Shown piece after piece: positions 35,935-48,660 of a stretch of DNA of 64,000 nt (position 1 is the first letter of the stretch; every line of letters starts with the position of its first letter). Source of the DNA: Glycine soja (Eukaryota > Streptophyta > Magnoliopsida > Fabales > Fabaceae); assembly GCF_004193775.1 (NCBI RefSeq), contig NC_041018.1:37178608-37242607 (forward strand). The letters are read 5' to 3'. Both the position numbers and the translations under genes were made by a program. Below the pieces are notes generated by a model. That model searched no databases. It worked only from the letters and a program-made list of their open reading frames with translations, and was not told where the DNA came from.

Positions 35935-38091
35935 AGATTTATTCCATACCCAAATGCTAATCAAGATTCGAATCCTATAGTTAATTAAGGGATACAAATC
36001 GGTATCAGTAGTATGAATTATTATTGATTATGATATATACTATTGTTACTAGAGTACATGTAATAGATTCGTAAATAAGTATATAAGTACCCATGAATAC
36101 TAAAATCGTTTACCATACAGGTATGGTGTGGGGGTGTATATTTGTTTAAAATATAAGTAAAGAAATAGATGGTATATAATTCTATTCAAACTCGAATATG
36201 TGTCGTTCACTTATTCCTATTAAATTCTTAAATACTCAACATTTTTATCATAAATAAGAAAACTAAAGATTTTTTTTAACATAAATGAAAATTTCTATAA
36301 AAAAACATGAATGAGAATTTTAATCAGACTTTTTGTTGTTGTTCAATGTCAATTTATTCAAGGGAAAAGAGTATTTAACCTTCTTAAACATTATCTCTTT
36401 TTATGAATAAATATCTTAGAATTTTAGTTTCGTCCTAATTGATTCTTAAACTTTTTTTTAAAAAAAAAAAATTATCTTAAATTTTAGTTTCGTCCTAATT
36501 GATTCTTAAACCTTTTTTTTTTTAAAAAAAATACCTTAAAATTTATTTGTGTCCCAATTAATCATTAAAATTTATATCTTACACACATAAATACCTTAAT
36601 TTCAATTTCATCTCAATTAGTACTTAAAATTTTCTCTTTGTAAATAGCCGCTTACTTTAAATCTTAATCGTTTATTAATTTTATTTTTAAAAATCACTTT
36701 TTCAAACATTAAACATAATAAAATTTATAATTGAAAATCATATAATTTTTTTCTAAATTAATATTTTTATTATATTTAACATATTACAAAAAATAATTCA
36801 AACAAAAAAAATATTAATGAACGATTGACATTTAAGTTGAATAATTTAACTTCAATTTGATAGAGCTATTTGTAAAAAAAAAAAGAAAAACATTTTAACG
36901 ATCAATTAGAATGTAATTTATCAAGATCAATTGGAATGAAATTAAAGCAGTGCTAATGTATAAAGTTGATAAGTTTAAAGATCATTTTAAATATTTAAAA
37001 TTAAAGCATAGAATGTCTGTTTATAAAAAAAAGATAAAGTTTAAAGAGAGTTTTTTACGCTAAAAGAAAAAAAAATATTGTAGAAATCAAACACAAATAT
37101 CATGAATATGACCAACTAAGTTAAATGATTCCTTAGTTTAAGTTTGAAGAGATTGGGTACTCTTTTCTTTTTATTCAAAAATCCACGAATTTTAATTCTC
37201 TTCAAATAAGAACATAATTAAAAAAAGTCAAGACATGACCAATGACCAATAATGTATAACATAATTAATAGACAATTACGTTTCTTAAATCCATAGTTAT
37301 GAGGTTGATGTTAGATATGTACGTGAAAAAATATTTATTAAAAAAGATCAACTTTTTAAACCTAGAAAGAATAATTATTGACGGTAGAGGATACTGTGGT
37401 TAAAAAAAAAAAACAAGGCATGGAGAGAGTTTTAATCCCTTAAACAAGTGGTTGAGGTCCAACTAACTTGTGGAATTTTGACAAAAGTTCTTATTGTTGT
37501 TGATGCAAACCTAAGGCTAAAGCTTCTTTAATGTGAACAACAATTCCGAGATCACCGGCGACTTGGCCTCTCTGGAGTCTGGTGGACCATAGACCAATAA
37601 ATTTCTGAAGAAGAAAACGTGTAAATACCTCTGTTCAACACTTCAACTATACATTAAATATGGAAAGCAAATACTATTCAAATAATGCACTCATTTTCTC
37701 CCTTTTCCTAATTTTTGAGAGGTTTTGTCTAAATTTCATACAGATGTATCGGAATTTGAGTGTTCCCAGTTCAACTACAAGTTACTCCCTCCATTTCAAA
37801 ATTTTCACACAGATTTAAGAAAAACAATAATAAAAAACGTACTTTCTAGAACAATTTTATTAAAATATCTTAGTACTCTTTTTTCTTTTCAATTTCTATA
37901 AATGCATTATTAAATATTCTTAGACTATAGTATTTATTTGATGATAAAATAGGAATAAAAGTTTTAATATTTCATGAAAAACTAAACATGTCATTGTTAA
38001 TCAATATACAATTTTTTAGTATAAGGAAAATGCTAACCAATGTAACAGTATATTTTCCCATGATTTTCAATGCAACCCTCCAATAAAAAAA
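35935..38091. repeat. gene-free stretch with a 60-bp tandem repeat
   Basis: No gene. At 36412-36635 four 60-base units start at exact 60-base steps (36421, 36481, 36541, 36601) with a core like TTAGTTTCGTCCTAATTGATT. The first two are nearly identical and the last two diverged. Sequence at 36890-36960 is partly the reverse complement of the core, so the block 36410-37040 may be a MITE whose arm expanded. At 37787, ACTCCCTCCATTTC resembles one end of a Stowaway-type MITE, but no second end was found. Confidence 0.6.
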
Positions 38092-38595
38092 TTTAGACTA
38101 AATTGTAATTTTGTTCTTCTATTTTTTAAATCCATGATTTTAGACTTCATAATTTTTAATCGTAACACATTTGGTTCTTTTAATTTTATAAATTGACTAT
38201 TTTGATCTCCTGGTAGATTATTAATTAATAATTGTGATTATTAGATATGTTAAATTAATTATAAATTAAATAAAAATTATTAATCATTAAAAAACTTTAA
38301 TAAAAGACTATTCACCCTAATGTGGTGTTGCATGCGACACTAAAGGTGAAAGAGACGTTTGCAGAAGAGGAACACAATGTGATAGAGAATTAAGATTATT
38401 AATAATTTTTATTAAGTTTTTTAATAATTAATAATCTTAATAACTCAACTAATCAAAATTATTTATTAATAATCTATCAAGAGGACCAAAATCACCGATT
38501 TATAAAACTAGGAGAATCAAATGTTATAATTAAAATCCAAAAAAACTAAAATCATGAATTTAAAAAAATAGAAAGAACACAATTATAATTTAGCC
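38092..38595. mobile_element. MITE-like element with about 190-bp inverted arms
   Basis: The arm at 38092-38285 (TTAGACTAAATTGTAATTTT, CATGATTTTAG, TAGATTATTAATTAATAATT) pairs with the reverse complement of 38400-38595. The loop of about 110 bases is GC-richer and has the palindrome TTGCATGCGACAC near 38328. No coding capacity. The whole unit is about 500 bases. Confidence 0.75.
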
Positions 38596-40026
38596 AAAAA
38601 AATTTATTAATTTCATAATTAGCACCCTAAGAACTTTGATCAGCAAGACCCATATTTTATACTAAGAAAAAAATGGTCATGTAGGACTTGACTAGTTGAT
38701 GTATGAAGAAACATTGCAAATGCTTAAAGGGTATTGGTGGATGATCATGTATAACATGGCATAACAGTAAACAAAAGAAAAATCATTAGTGTAGTACTGG
38801 TATTGAATAGTTAATACAGAGATTTATCAAAATCAATTCTTTTTCACTTATTTTAATAAGCTTAACAGTTAAGTTTATGAATAACCTGTTAGAAAGTTAT
38901 TGAATAAGTATTTAATTGTATTGTTTCCCTAAAAGATAAAATTTCGACACAGTTTCTTGAGTAATTTTAGTCCTGCTATCCAATTAGAATCAAAGATTTA
39001 CACCAAAGGTCAGCATAAGATACTGAAACTCCAATTTCAATCGAAGAATAACGTCAAAAAAACATGCAAAGAACTAACAAATATGAATATGACAGTAACG
39101 TGGTTGCGTTTCTCTTATTTATTGTACATAGCCAAGTCATTGGCCTAACAGAAGACATAAACAACCTTCATTTTTCAAGCCAAGCTGCACAGAAATTCGG
39201 ATGGTGGTAGTTATGAAGCGCTCACAGCTCTCAATCTCAAACTCATCAGTGAAAAAAGAAAAATTGGCATAAAAGTCATTTTCACTGTATTGAGTTGAAA
39301 AGGACTAATACAGGTCATAGGCAAGAAAAGTTGTAATTCAATCTTGCTCGTCAACAATTTAAACTAAACAACTGTTCCAAAGAAAGAGTAAAACTATAAT
39401 ACAAGAATAATGCTCTATTCACACATACTTTTCATAACATTTTTTTACAACTCATTTTTTTCTTTTTATTTCTCTCTATTGCATTACCCTTCTTATATCA
39501 TATTTTTCTCTCCTCTCTATCTCTCTTCTTATTGTCAAAACTGATGTGAAAAAAAGACTGGGCATAACATTATTCATATACATTCTTAACCATGATTTGA
39601 AATTGAATGATGCAGAAGTAGTGTCAACAAGAATCAGCATCAATCACTTGATAAAACCACAAACTGTTATTATACTGCCATTTTCTTACACTTCAATGTC
39701 AATTATGTCTCCATCCCAGTCAATAATTGATCACCGTTGACTTTAATTACATAGAAAATTTACACCTAGAATGATTCTATTTTAAGTGTAGGTCCATCAG
39801 CAGTACATTTTTCTGGCTAACAGACAAGAAATGCATTGTACTAGACTGATAGAAGCTCCTCTTAGGAATGTAGAGGGTTATTTATAATGATGTAATCCTG
39901 TCTTCCATAGGAAGGTTGCGTCATTCCTCTGTCAAGAAAAGTGTTTCAACAAACTGATGCAAGTGAGCTTATATTAATTAATCTTCAGACTTCAGATAAC
40001 GATGGATAGGATAAAAAAACTATTAA
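38596..40026. other. intergenic stretch without a recognised gene
   Basis: AT-rich. Short open frames only, with no family resemblance. Nothing else could be supported. Confidence 0.5.
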
Positions 40027-40293
40027 AGGTGCGTTTAGGTAAACAACTAAAGTGCTTGTTGAATAAATGTTTATCATGGTACACACTTATGTACAAGTTA
40101 TTTCTATAATCCAAGAGAAAATAAAGTTAATTATTTTTGTACAAGTTTTAACTGGAGTGTATTGAAATAACCTGAAAACAATATATATACATATCATACG
40201 TAATTTTCATAAGCCCCGTTAAACATTTACACAAGTGTTTATGTTCTAAGATAAGTCCAAATTGGCTATAAATAAACTCTTCCAAACACACCC
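40027..40293. mobile_element. short MITE with GGTGCGTTTAGG / CCAAACACACCC ends
   Basis: The left end GGTGCGTTTAGGTAAAC is the imperfect inverse of the right end TTCCAAACACACCC. Further inside, AGTGCTTGTTGAATAAATGT and ACATTTACACAAGTGTTTAT also pair. The length of about 267 bases and lack of coding fit a hAT- or PIF-related MITE. It lies about 0.5 kb downstream of the stop codon of the transposase-derived gene. Confidence 0.6.
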
Positions 40294-40829
40294 TCAAGTA
40301 TACTAGCTTCCCAGGTCATGGATTCAAATCCAGAAAACATCTTCTCTGTTTGTGAGGCTAAGGTAGTGCACATCTACCCTTTGGAGACCACACCAGATGG
40401 GAGCTTTAAGCATACTAGCTTCAATTATTGGAACTGGTGTGTAAGAATCCACAAACTTTGTATAAGCAGAAAAGGAACATTGGTCAAGTACCATGATTTT
40501 ACAAAATTTATGAAATCAATTTACCAACAGAATACATGGAAGTAAAAAGGAATGCTACAAAAGAATGTTCTAATTTTATTATTCAATATCTTATTTGGCA
40601 ATTAAAGTATGGAATTGGGGGTTACAAATTCAGGATCTAACCCTGTGCAGACTATAATCATATATCTGTTGAAAGGGCCAATACATCTTTTACATACAAA
40701 GACTCTTCAACAAACAATGACCAGTGACTTACTTCAATACCATGTAATAATAATAAACAAGCAAAAGAATCATCATTATCTCAAGCAGCAAAACGGTATA
40801 CACCATTACCAAAACACAACCCTTTCAGT

Positions 40830-42440
40830 TTACAGAAAAGAAGTGCCAGCCAAACCATGATGCAGAAGATTATGCGCGATCGCGTCCCTCGTCTTCATGG
40901 AGCTCATTGACCTCAAGGCAACCTCAGGCACCATCTCATCATCCATCAGATCAACCTTCAGCTCAGGGTCAATCTTCTCCCCCTTCAACTCGCATATATT
41001 ATGCAGCACGCAGCACGCCCCTAGCACGACTGGCAAGTCCTGCAGCTTCACCTCGGTCCTCTTCTGCAGACAACTCCACCTCCCTTTCAACCTAGCAAAA
41101 GCATCCCTAGCCACCTTCTGAACCTCCCCAATCTTCTCATTGAAAGCATGCTGAGTCCAAGTCAGATTCTGCTGGCTATAAGGCACCAAAACCCAATCCA
41201 TCAAAGGGTACCCTGAACTACCCACAATCCAATCCCCCTTCAGAAGCCCCCCATTAGCCCTTTGAAAAAGGGCACTTTTTTCCAACACCTGATCATCAGG
41301 CATTGAACCAGGCCAACCAATGCACACATCAGTGAACACCCCTCTATGATCCACCACCCCTTGAACAGTAATACTATAAGAAGTCTTCTGGTTCCTCTCA
41401 GTGTGCCTCTTGTTGAAATAAGCAGCCACACTAATCTTAGGAGCTATAATAGGCACATGAGAGGTGTACATAGAGCCTACAACATTAGGGATCCCAGAAA
41501 CACCCTCAAACTCACTCTTCACCCTCCTCAATGCAACCTCATCAGGCCAATTCAAGTACTTTGGCATAAGCACAGACTTAATAGCGGTGCAAACCTCAAG
41601 AACAAGCTTGTGACAAGTTGATATCCCCAAACCAAACCTCTTAGAAACAATCCTAAGAGGGTCCCCAGTGGCTAATCGCCACAAACACACAGCCACCCTT
41701 TGCCTCACAGGAATAGCATTCCTCAAAGTGGTGTCTTCCTTCACAATTGCTGAATTCAACTCCTCACAGATCATGTCAAAGGTTTCTCTTCCCATCCTAA
41801 AAGCCTTCTTAAAATCTTCTTCAGGAAAATCCTCTTTGTTGCATTCATCCCACCATGCTCCTGAACGATCCTTCACCCACAACCTTCTCTGTGAGCCTCC
41901 CGCACCAGATTTCCCCCCTTCAGCACTTCCACCACCACCCTCACCTTCTCTTTCACACGCTGCCACCGCCACCGCCACCGCACGTGCCATGCCGCGTGAC
42001 TTCTTCCTCTTCACCCTCTCTGACTCCTCCACGTGGCTGTAATACTCATCAAGGTTGGAATAGTAGTGAAGCATGGCTTTTGTTTTCTTCTTGTGATTGG
42101 TTTCCAATGAAAACTTCTCTTCCTCTGAGACCTTATTGTTCTGTTGCTGCTCAAGTTTCTCTTGTTCGTCTAACAAGAGAATTGAAGTGAGGATACCCTT
42201 TAGCTCTTCCTTCTTCTTCTTGCTCCTCTTGTTGTTGTTGTTGTTGTTGTTGTTGGATGAACCATCATCATCACCATCATCATCATCATCATCATCATCC
42301 TCGTTTTTTCTGCGGCGTTTTCTCCCAGTGGTGGAAGTGTTGTTGTTGGTGGGATCATTCATTTGGTCGAAGGAAGATTGGAGCAAGGTGTAAAGGTAAG
42401 ACAAGGATTCCGGGTCTGCAAACGTTGTTGGGAGTTTCAT
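40830..42440 (-). CDS. domesticated PIF/Harbinger transposase (ALP1-related, At5g12010/At4g29780-like)
   Basis: One exon, 536 aa from the ATG at 42440. An in-frame ATG at 42548 is ignored because MKLPTTFADPESL looks like the true N-terminus and the extra part is low-complexity leader. Residues 1-190 are low complexity (Asp run, eight Asn, Lys runs, Gly-rich). The Harbinger nuclease-like domain covers about 225-520: WWDECNKEDFPEEDFKKAFR, VRQRVAVCLWRLATGDPLRI, FGLGISTCHKLVLEVC, GWPGSMPDDQVLEKSALFQR, NLTWTQHAFNEK and LKGRWSCLQKRTEVKLQDLP, ending HNLLHHGLAGTSFL as in Arabidopsis At5g12010. The first catalytic Asp (normally GA-I-D-G-T-H) reads GSMYTSH, and the usual Glu before AF is Arg (ARDAF), so DDE cleavage is not expected. 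ALP1 itself binds PRC2, but a chromatin role here is inferred only. No terminal repeats flank it. It is a host gene, with codon use and integrity unlike the surrounding relics. Confidence 0.92.
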   Translation of the reverse strand: MKLPTTFADPESLSYLYTLLQSSFDQMNDPTNNNTSTTGRKRRRKNEDDDDDDDDGDDDGSSNNNNNNNNKRSKKKKEELKGILTSILLLDEQEKLEQQQNNKVSEEEKFSLETNHKKKTKAMLHYYSNLDEYYSHVEESERVKRKKSRGMARAVAVAVAACEREGEGGGGSAEGGKSGAGGSQRRLWVKDRSGAWWDECNKEDFPEEDFKKAFRMGRETFDMICEELNSAIVKEDTTLRNAIPVRQRVAVCLWRLATGDPLRIVSKRFGLGISTCHKLVLEVCTAIKSVLMPKYLNWPDEVALRRVKSEFEGVSGIPNVVGSMYTSHVPIIAPKISVAAYFNKRHTERNQKTSYSITVQGVVDHRGVFTDVCIGWPGSMPDDQVLEKSALFQRANGGLLKGDWIVGSSGYPLMDWVLVPYSQQNLTWTQHAFNEKIGEVQKVARDAFARLKGRWSCLQKRTEVKLQDLPVVLGACCVLHNICELKGEKIDPELKVDLMDDEMVPEVALRSMSSMKTRDAIAHNLLHHGLAGTSFL

Positions 42441-42629
42441 AGGACAAAAACAAAAACTAAAAACACAAACACAGAGAAAGAAAGAGGTTTTAGATGTTTT
42501 TGTTTTTGGCTCTGTGGTTGTGAAGGAACAACACAGACAGAAAAACAAAATACACCAAGTCTAAGGAGGTTTTGTGTTGTGTCGTGGTTTCTCTCTTTGC
42601 GTTGAGTTTTTGGTTGGGTGTGAAATTAT

Positions 42630-42665
42630 TCAATTTTATAAAAGTCTATAATTATATATATATTG
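42630..42665 (-). promoter_or_regulatory. candidate TATA region of the transposase-derived gene
   Basis: Minus-strand TATATATAATTATAGA and TTTTATAAAATTG lie about 190-220 bases upstream of the ATG at 42440, a fitting distance for a plant core promoter. AT-rich surroundings make chance matches likely. Confidence 0.35.
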
Positions 42666-45600
42666 TGAGGTGTGAACACGAGGGTGTGGTGTGAACGCGG
42701 AGATTGAAATTTGAGGGAGTGAAGAGATGCCAGTGTGGATTAACTCATTTATTAAATTGATTAATTTTGCGCAAATGAAGCGTATGATGGGGCTTTGGAC
42801 TTTCCGGTTTTGTTTATTTGACAGATCGATGAGAGAGTGTTGCAAGTAACTGAATAAATCTAAAGGATCTTGCTAAGGAGGAAACTAGTTCAAAAATTAT
42901 TTATTATGAAAATTTAAAGAAAGTTATCAACAATGCATTTTTGTATATCTCAAAAAAATAATTTAAAAAGTTATCAATAATATAATTTTATGCATCTTAA
43001 TAAAAAATTAGTTTATTAATCAATATTTCAAGAATATTAGTCCTCATCTATCAATTGATTTTTTATTATAAAAAGAAAAAGTCATTGATTTTTCTCCTGG
43101 TTCTAGTGCAAGTTCACACATATATTACATATCTTCTCTAAGAAGAAAGTCTTGTTGACTTCCATAAAAATTATTATGAATGAGAAAATTTATTTATTAT
43201 AGTTTTAAATTTTCTTATAATATTTTTTCTTAATTTTTAATTTTTTGTGTGGTAAGTATTAAATAAAATTTTTATCTTTAAGATATTAACTAGAATGTTT
43301 ACTTTTTCATAAAATATTATTAAATACGAGAAAAATTTATGGCAATGTATATAAAGTGTGTTCTTTTTCATATATATTTAATATTCATGTTTTGAATATT
43401 TTTATGTATTTAATATAAGAGTTTAATTTTAAATAATCTTAATTACAAAATTTAATAATTTTTTATAGTATATGATATGTGTAAAAAAAGTCAAACTATT
43501 AATATGTTTCAATTAGATTTTTAATGTAATGTACTTTTTTATTTTGAATCCGAGCTTACTTTCAATCTATCAGAGATTAATAATTTTGTTCGTGATATTT
43601 AATCGTGAAATAATTTTTTTTGCAATGTAATAATGTATTTAACAGTAGTACTTTTTATATTACCCTTCAATAACTACAATAAAAAAATCTCTTGTATTAA
43701 GACCAACGAAATGAAAAGGAAAAAGCAAGGTGTTGTGAAATTATTAAACTGTACTTGATAACCTTAGTAGCAAGGAGATATGATGAGAATTGTTTTTTTG
43801 TTTATTTTTGTTTCTCTTTTGGGGTTGAGAATTCGGATGGTGAGAAAAGAAGAAGAGCGAAGAATGACGTAGGAATAAGATAGGGTTACAAACGTTTTCA
43901 ACATGCGTTTCACTCCTTTGTATCGTATTATTAACTCTTTAATTATGGACAGATCTATATATCAGGTGTTTAAGAAAAATTTTGTTGTCTATTATAATAA
44001 TTATAGTCTACTGCATATATCTAGGAATAAACTTTTAAAGATTATCAATTTTCTATAATAAAAGTTATTAATAAGATTAAGTTTTTTATATATAAATAAA
44101 CACATATTTTTCATTTTTCATTTTTCATTTGTTTTTTAGAGAAACTTTTAATTTTTTTTAACAATCCACATTTATTATTATATCATTTTGAATTTAATAT
44201 AATTTATATTTTAAAAAAAAAAGATAGGGTAACAAACGGTGGTAGTGTGAACACGATTCAGGATTGGAATTTTTTGAGATTGGATTTGGCGGTGTCAGGA
44301 ATAGGACAGACGCATACTTGGAATTTTCCTAACTTATGTTCCGATTCTCCTCACTTTCGCAATTATGAAACTTTGGTTCATTGGATGAGATTCTCATACA
44401 CTATTAAATAAGTATACTACTAAATTAATAATACTAAAAAATTACATTAAAAGTTTTTTTTTTATCAGGTGTCAAATATTTATTGATTATTACTAGGTAG
44501 GTAGATCAACTAAGTAAAATTGTTCGATATTAATAGGAGATTTCAATTTCGAATCCAAATCCTAGTTGTGCTAAATATTTAAAGAAAGTTTTATTTCTTA
44601 TAATCGTCTCACCATACTTAAGCATGTCTTTTATAGAAAATGTATGTAACTTATATTAAGAAATTATTAATTTTATTGATAATTAATTTTTATAAATAAA
44701 TTAACGTGTGTTTGAATTGTCGTAGAACAATCTTAATATCCATTTCAAGAACCAATGTCACTCATGCTTTTGCAGTAAAGTAGTCTCAAGCTTTATGTCA
44801 CAGCAGGTACACTAAAGATACAAATAGGTACCTAGTTTTTTTTTTCTTCTTTAAAACAGTAAATAGTTATTCATCTTTCTACCCCAATCATATCTTTTAT
44901 ACTTACAAAATTAAAATATGAGATCGTTTTTTTTAAAGACAAATTTGATTAGGACCAACTATATGTTAGTTAATTATTTTAAAATATTTAAGGCTAAACA
45001 CCCCAATTAGTAATATATTTTTGACACAATTTTGTTTTTTTTTTTAAAATTCATTAAGTGTTAAACACATGTAAAATGCTCATATAAATTGTATTGATTT
45101 TTGTTAATCCTTGTTAAAATAGTTTTGTTTTGAGCATTCACGGGATCTTGTGGGCCTGGTGGTTCGATGATAATGGAGACTGAGACCCAGTCACGAACGT
45201 ATCCATAACAAAAATGTGGGGTATGACCACTGATTGAAGATAACGGTACAGAAGTTTACAGTTTTTGTGTGAATTATCTCAACTTCGTAGATGATAAGAT
45301 CTTTATCTACTTGTGAAGTTGGATTAAGTTTATTTTAATGTATGTATACCATTAATCGAAATACTTCTCAGTTTATTAATGCAAGTTTTGTACACACTAA
45401 AAAAAGTGACTGTGGTATAATTTTTCTATCTTTTCAAAAGTTATGTAGTAGTATTATTTTTAGCCTAAGTGTTAAAATATATTTTTATGATTTTTTAAAG
45501 AAGATACATAATTAGTATAAATTTTTAAACATCTTTTAATTGAAATCATTCTTTTTTAAAAAAAAAAAATCAGACCCATTCTAATTAGATTAAATTTGAC

Positions 45601-45956
45601 TCTTTACAACATCAAAAAAAGATTAAATTTGATTAGGACTTAATACATGTTTAGAATAGCTTATTTAAAAATAAATCATATTTTTAGGTTTAATATATCA
45701 AATAAGTCCCTAAACTATCTAGAAATTGTTAATCAGGTTCCAAAACTAAAATTATGTATTTGTCTCTTGATCTTTTACAATTTTTGCAATTGAATCTCTA
45801 GAATCATTCAATATATGATAGAGTTGACTCTCTTGGCAGAAGCTTTTAATTTTTATTCATAAACAATTTTTTTTTTTTATATATTTTGATAGACTTATAA
45901 TGACGTAATTTTGATTCCTTTAAGAAGAAACCACACTTGATACTTTTCATCATAAT

Positions 45957-46012
<56 letters not shown>

Positions 46013-48600
46013 CAGCTAAATTCAATTCTAACTCATAAAATTAATGCGATAATATAAGATTTTATTATGTTTATATGAGAAAAAATGATTAATTTAGCAA
46101 AAATACTTGTATTGAATTTTTACTGTGTAAAAAAAAAAAAATTGGATCAAAGATAACTACTCATTCTGAATCATATTAGTCCCTGACTCGAATAGTTAGG
46201 AAATACTCGTGCTTTCTAACCAAAAATTGAGGAAAAAAAAGCTAAATTCAATTATTGTTTTGTACTAAATTTCTGACTTGTTAGAGGCATTTACCTATAT
46301 ATTAGGCGTGCAGTTGGTTTAACGTTTTGCTAAAAACTTTGTTAGTTGGGATTATGCATTATTTTCTAAGAAGGCGTGAACTTGGGAGACTTTGACATTG
46401 AGTATTTGTGTTCACACTTGAGATTGCCCTAGATGGGTCCTACTCTTTCCTACAGCATGATATCAAAATTCAACTATATACGCTACTTTTGACCTTTTGT
46501 CTCTCTAGCCATAGCCCGGGTAACAAGTAAGCGAATGTGCTAACTCAATTTGCACTCTGCAGGTGCAAAGTATCATGTCATGTGCATGTAGAAAAATGAT
46601 AGATACTCAAATGAAAAGCCTCATTTCATAACGTAAAGTAGTTTTAAATATTTTCGGCTATGTGTAAAAACAAATGGATGATTGATGAAAACAAAATCTC
46701 AACTACCCCTCCTATGTTTTTTATGCCCTTAATAGACTTTTTTTTTTGTTTTTTTGTGAGCATCTATTAGTATTATACAAGAATTTACCCTGAATTGTCC
46801 CAGAAGTATGTCTCTCACTCACTGTCAGGGTGTGTCAATATTGGGCTAATTCACCACTTTGGTGTTATTTTTAAATTAAAACTTAATTGTAATTGTGATT
46901 TCCTTATTATAGTTGTTTCTCATATTTGATTTTTCTCTCTTTCGAGATAGTCTTCTCCGTACGCACGATTAAAAAATTAAATTTATGTCGGCATGCTTAA
47001 GAAATTTAATTATCTACAAATTGTGTTAAATTTCGTTGGTTTCTTACATTTGATTTTTCTATTATATTTTTATTGATTTTAGTGTTTCTCACTTTTTTAA
47101 TTGTATAATTTAAATCATTTATTAAATTGACATCTATCTAATATTTAATAGTGTCATGTTAGCATTTCTTTAAATATAGCACAATTAAAATAATGGAGCA
47201 ACTATCTTAAAAAAAAAAATGGAGGAACTAAATTTGGGAAAAAAATTGGAAGGACCAAATTTGTAAAATAGCGATAATAGGAGGAGAAAAATTATAATTA
47301 AACCTAAAATTATTTATTATTTTGTTTTTAAATAATTTCTCCCTAATTTTTTAAGGAATGTTTACAAATCAGTTTCAATCAATTTGATTATAATATCAAA
47401 TTCAATCCGATCTTTTGCAATTTGAAAGGGATTAGTTATTCAATTTTTACTCATTTTATTATTGTGGATAACATATATTAAATAAAACATCAAATGCATG
47501 ATAAACTTAATAAAAAATTATTCAAAGTATTAAATATCTCATTATAAGTAATAAAAATAGTCCAGATTATGAATCAATAGTTAAAATACTGTTAGGTTTT
47601 TCAAATATATAAATAGATTTTTATACATTAATTCAACAATACATGTCATTTCTCTTCCTGATAACTGATAAGGGTCATCATGAGTTGGATCGGGTTTGAG
47701 GAAATTTTAGATCCAGTCCAATAAAAATAATCTGCTTGTTGGTTAGCAATAGTCAAATTTTTATTAAGGAAACATTTAGTGTATGAAGAATGAAAAAGTC
47801 ATTAATCATTTTTTAACCATATTTAATAATATGAATTTCATGTTTCTCAATTAATGTCTTCAAGACATCCTCAGTCAAATCCTATTTTTTTTGAAAAGGC
47901 ACTATGTGTAGGAACGCCATTCATAAAATTTGAAAAGGTCTTTTATAGGACATTGTCATGTAGGGGCACCATAGGGACCAGTACATTTCATGGCAAAATA
48001 AAACTCAACTGTGAGAACTGATTTTAAATGCATCCCCAAATGATTAACAAAATTCGATTAATTAGCCTAGTATCCATGGAATGAAATTCAAGAGTTAGAT
48101 CCAAACCAGTAAGCCAACAGGATAAGTGGCAAATTACCAAATTTCTTCAGAAAAGCCATAACGGTCCCACAAAAATGCTAGTTCATGATTTTTAAAAGGT
48201 TAAATTAATCTGGACTTCGTATATAATTTGATTTTTTTTTTTAATTTGACATTGTGTTTGCAACTTGGTTAATTGTTAGTTTTAAAAAAATTATTTGATT
48301 CAATACGTTTAAACATTACCTTACTGTTAAAGGCACCGTTTGGACCACCACGCTGTGCAACAGCACTAACCGCCAAGCCAACAACGCCATGGGAAGATGT
48401 TAACTTTTCACCATCAATCACTAGCTAAGCATCTGGTAGTAGTCCTAACATTAAAAAACTAATTGTTGGTATTTGAATCTTGCACTCCCATATTTATATC
48501 ATGCACCTCCCCTTACATTTAGGATGTCCATTCCCAAATATATATTTGCATATATTTTAAAATAAACTTTCCAAAATATATTAAAAAATGTTGGATTCAA
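42666..48600. other. long gene-free AT-rich interval
   Basis: About 5.9 kb with no gene recognised on either strand. Contains a long (AT)n microsatellite (45961-46011), T- and A-runs, and short phrases typical of decayed MITEs (45690-45800, AAATAAGTCCCTAAACTA; 47100-47290). None has firm ends. The interval ends at the MULE target duplication (48592-48600). Confidence 0.55.
45961..46011. repeat. (AT)n microsatellite
   Basis: About 25 uninterrupted AT units. Confidence 0.97.
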
Positions 48601-48660
48601 GGGTTCTGCTAGTGCACCAACATATATTATTTGTGCATCCAACAATTTAAGTGAAGTGAC
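48601..48660 (+). repeat. left terminal inverted repeat of the MULE
   Basis: Pairs with the complement of 56530-56586. GCTAGTGCACCAAC, TTGTGCATCCA and CAATTTAAGTGA align to GCTTTGTGTACCCAG, TTGTGCACCA and CAATTTTTTGA. Only one 9-mer flank mismatch separates the two target copies. Confidence 0.88.

Noticed and set aside
40830..42440. active Harbinger transposon
   Set aside because: Catalytic positions are replaced and no terminal inverted repeats or target duplications flank the gene.
42440..42548. N-terminal extension of the transposase-derived protein from the ATG at 42548
   Set aside because: The extra 36 residues are Cys/Phe-rich low complexity from a repetitive leader, and the N-terminus at 42440 looks right for the family.
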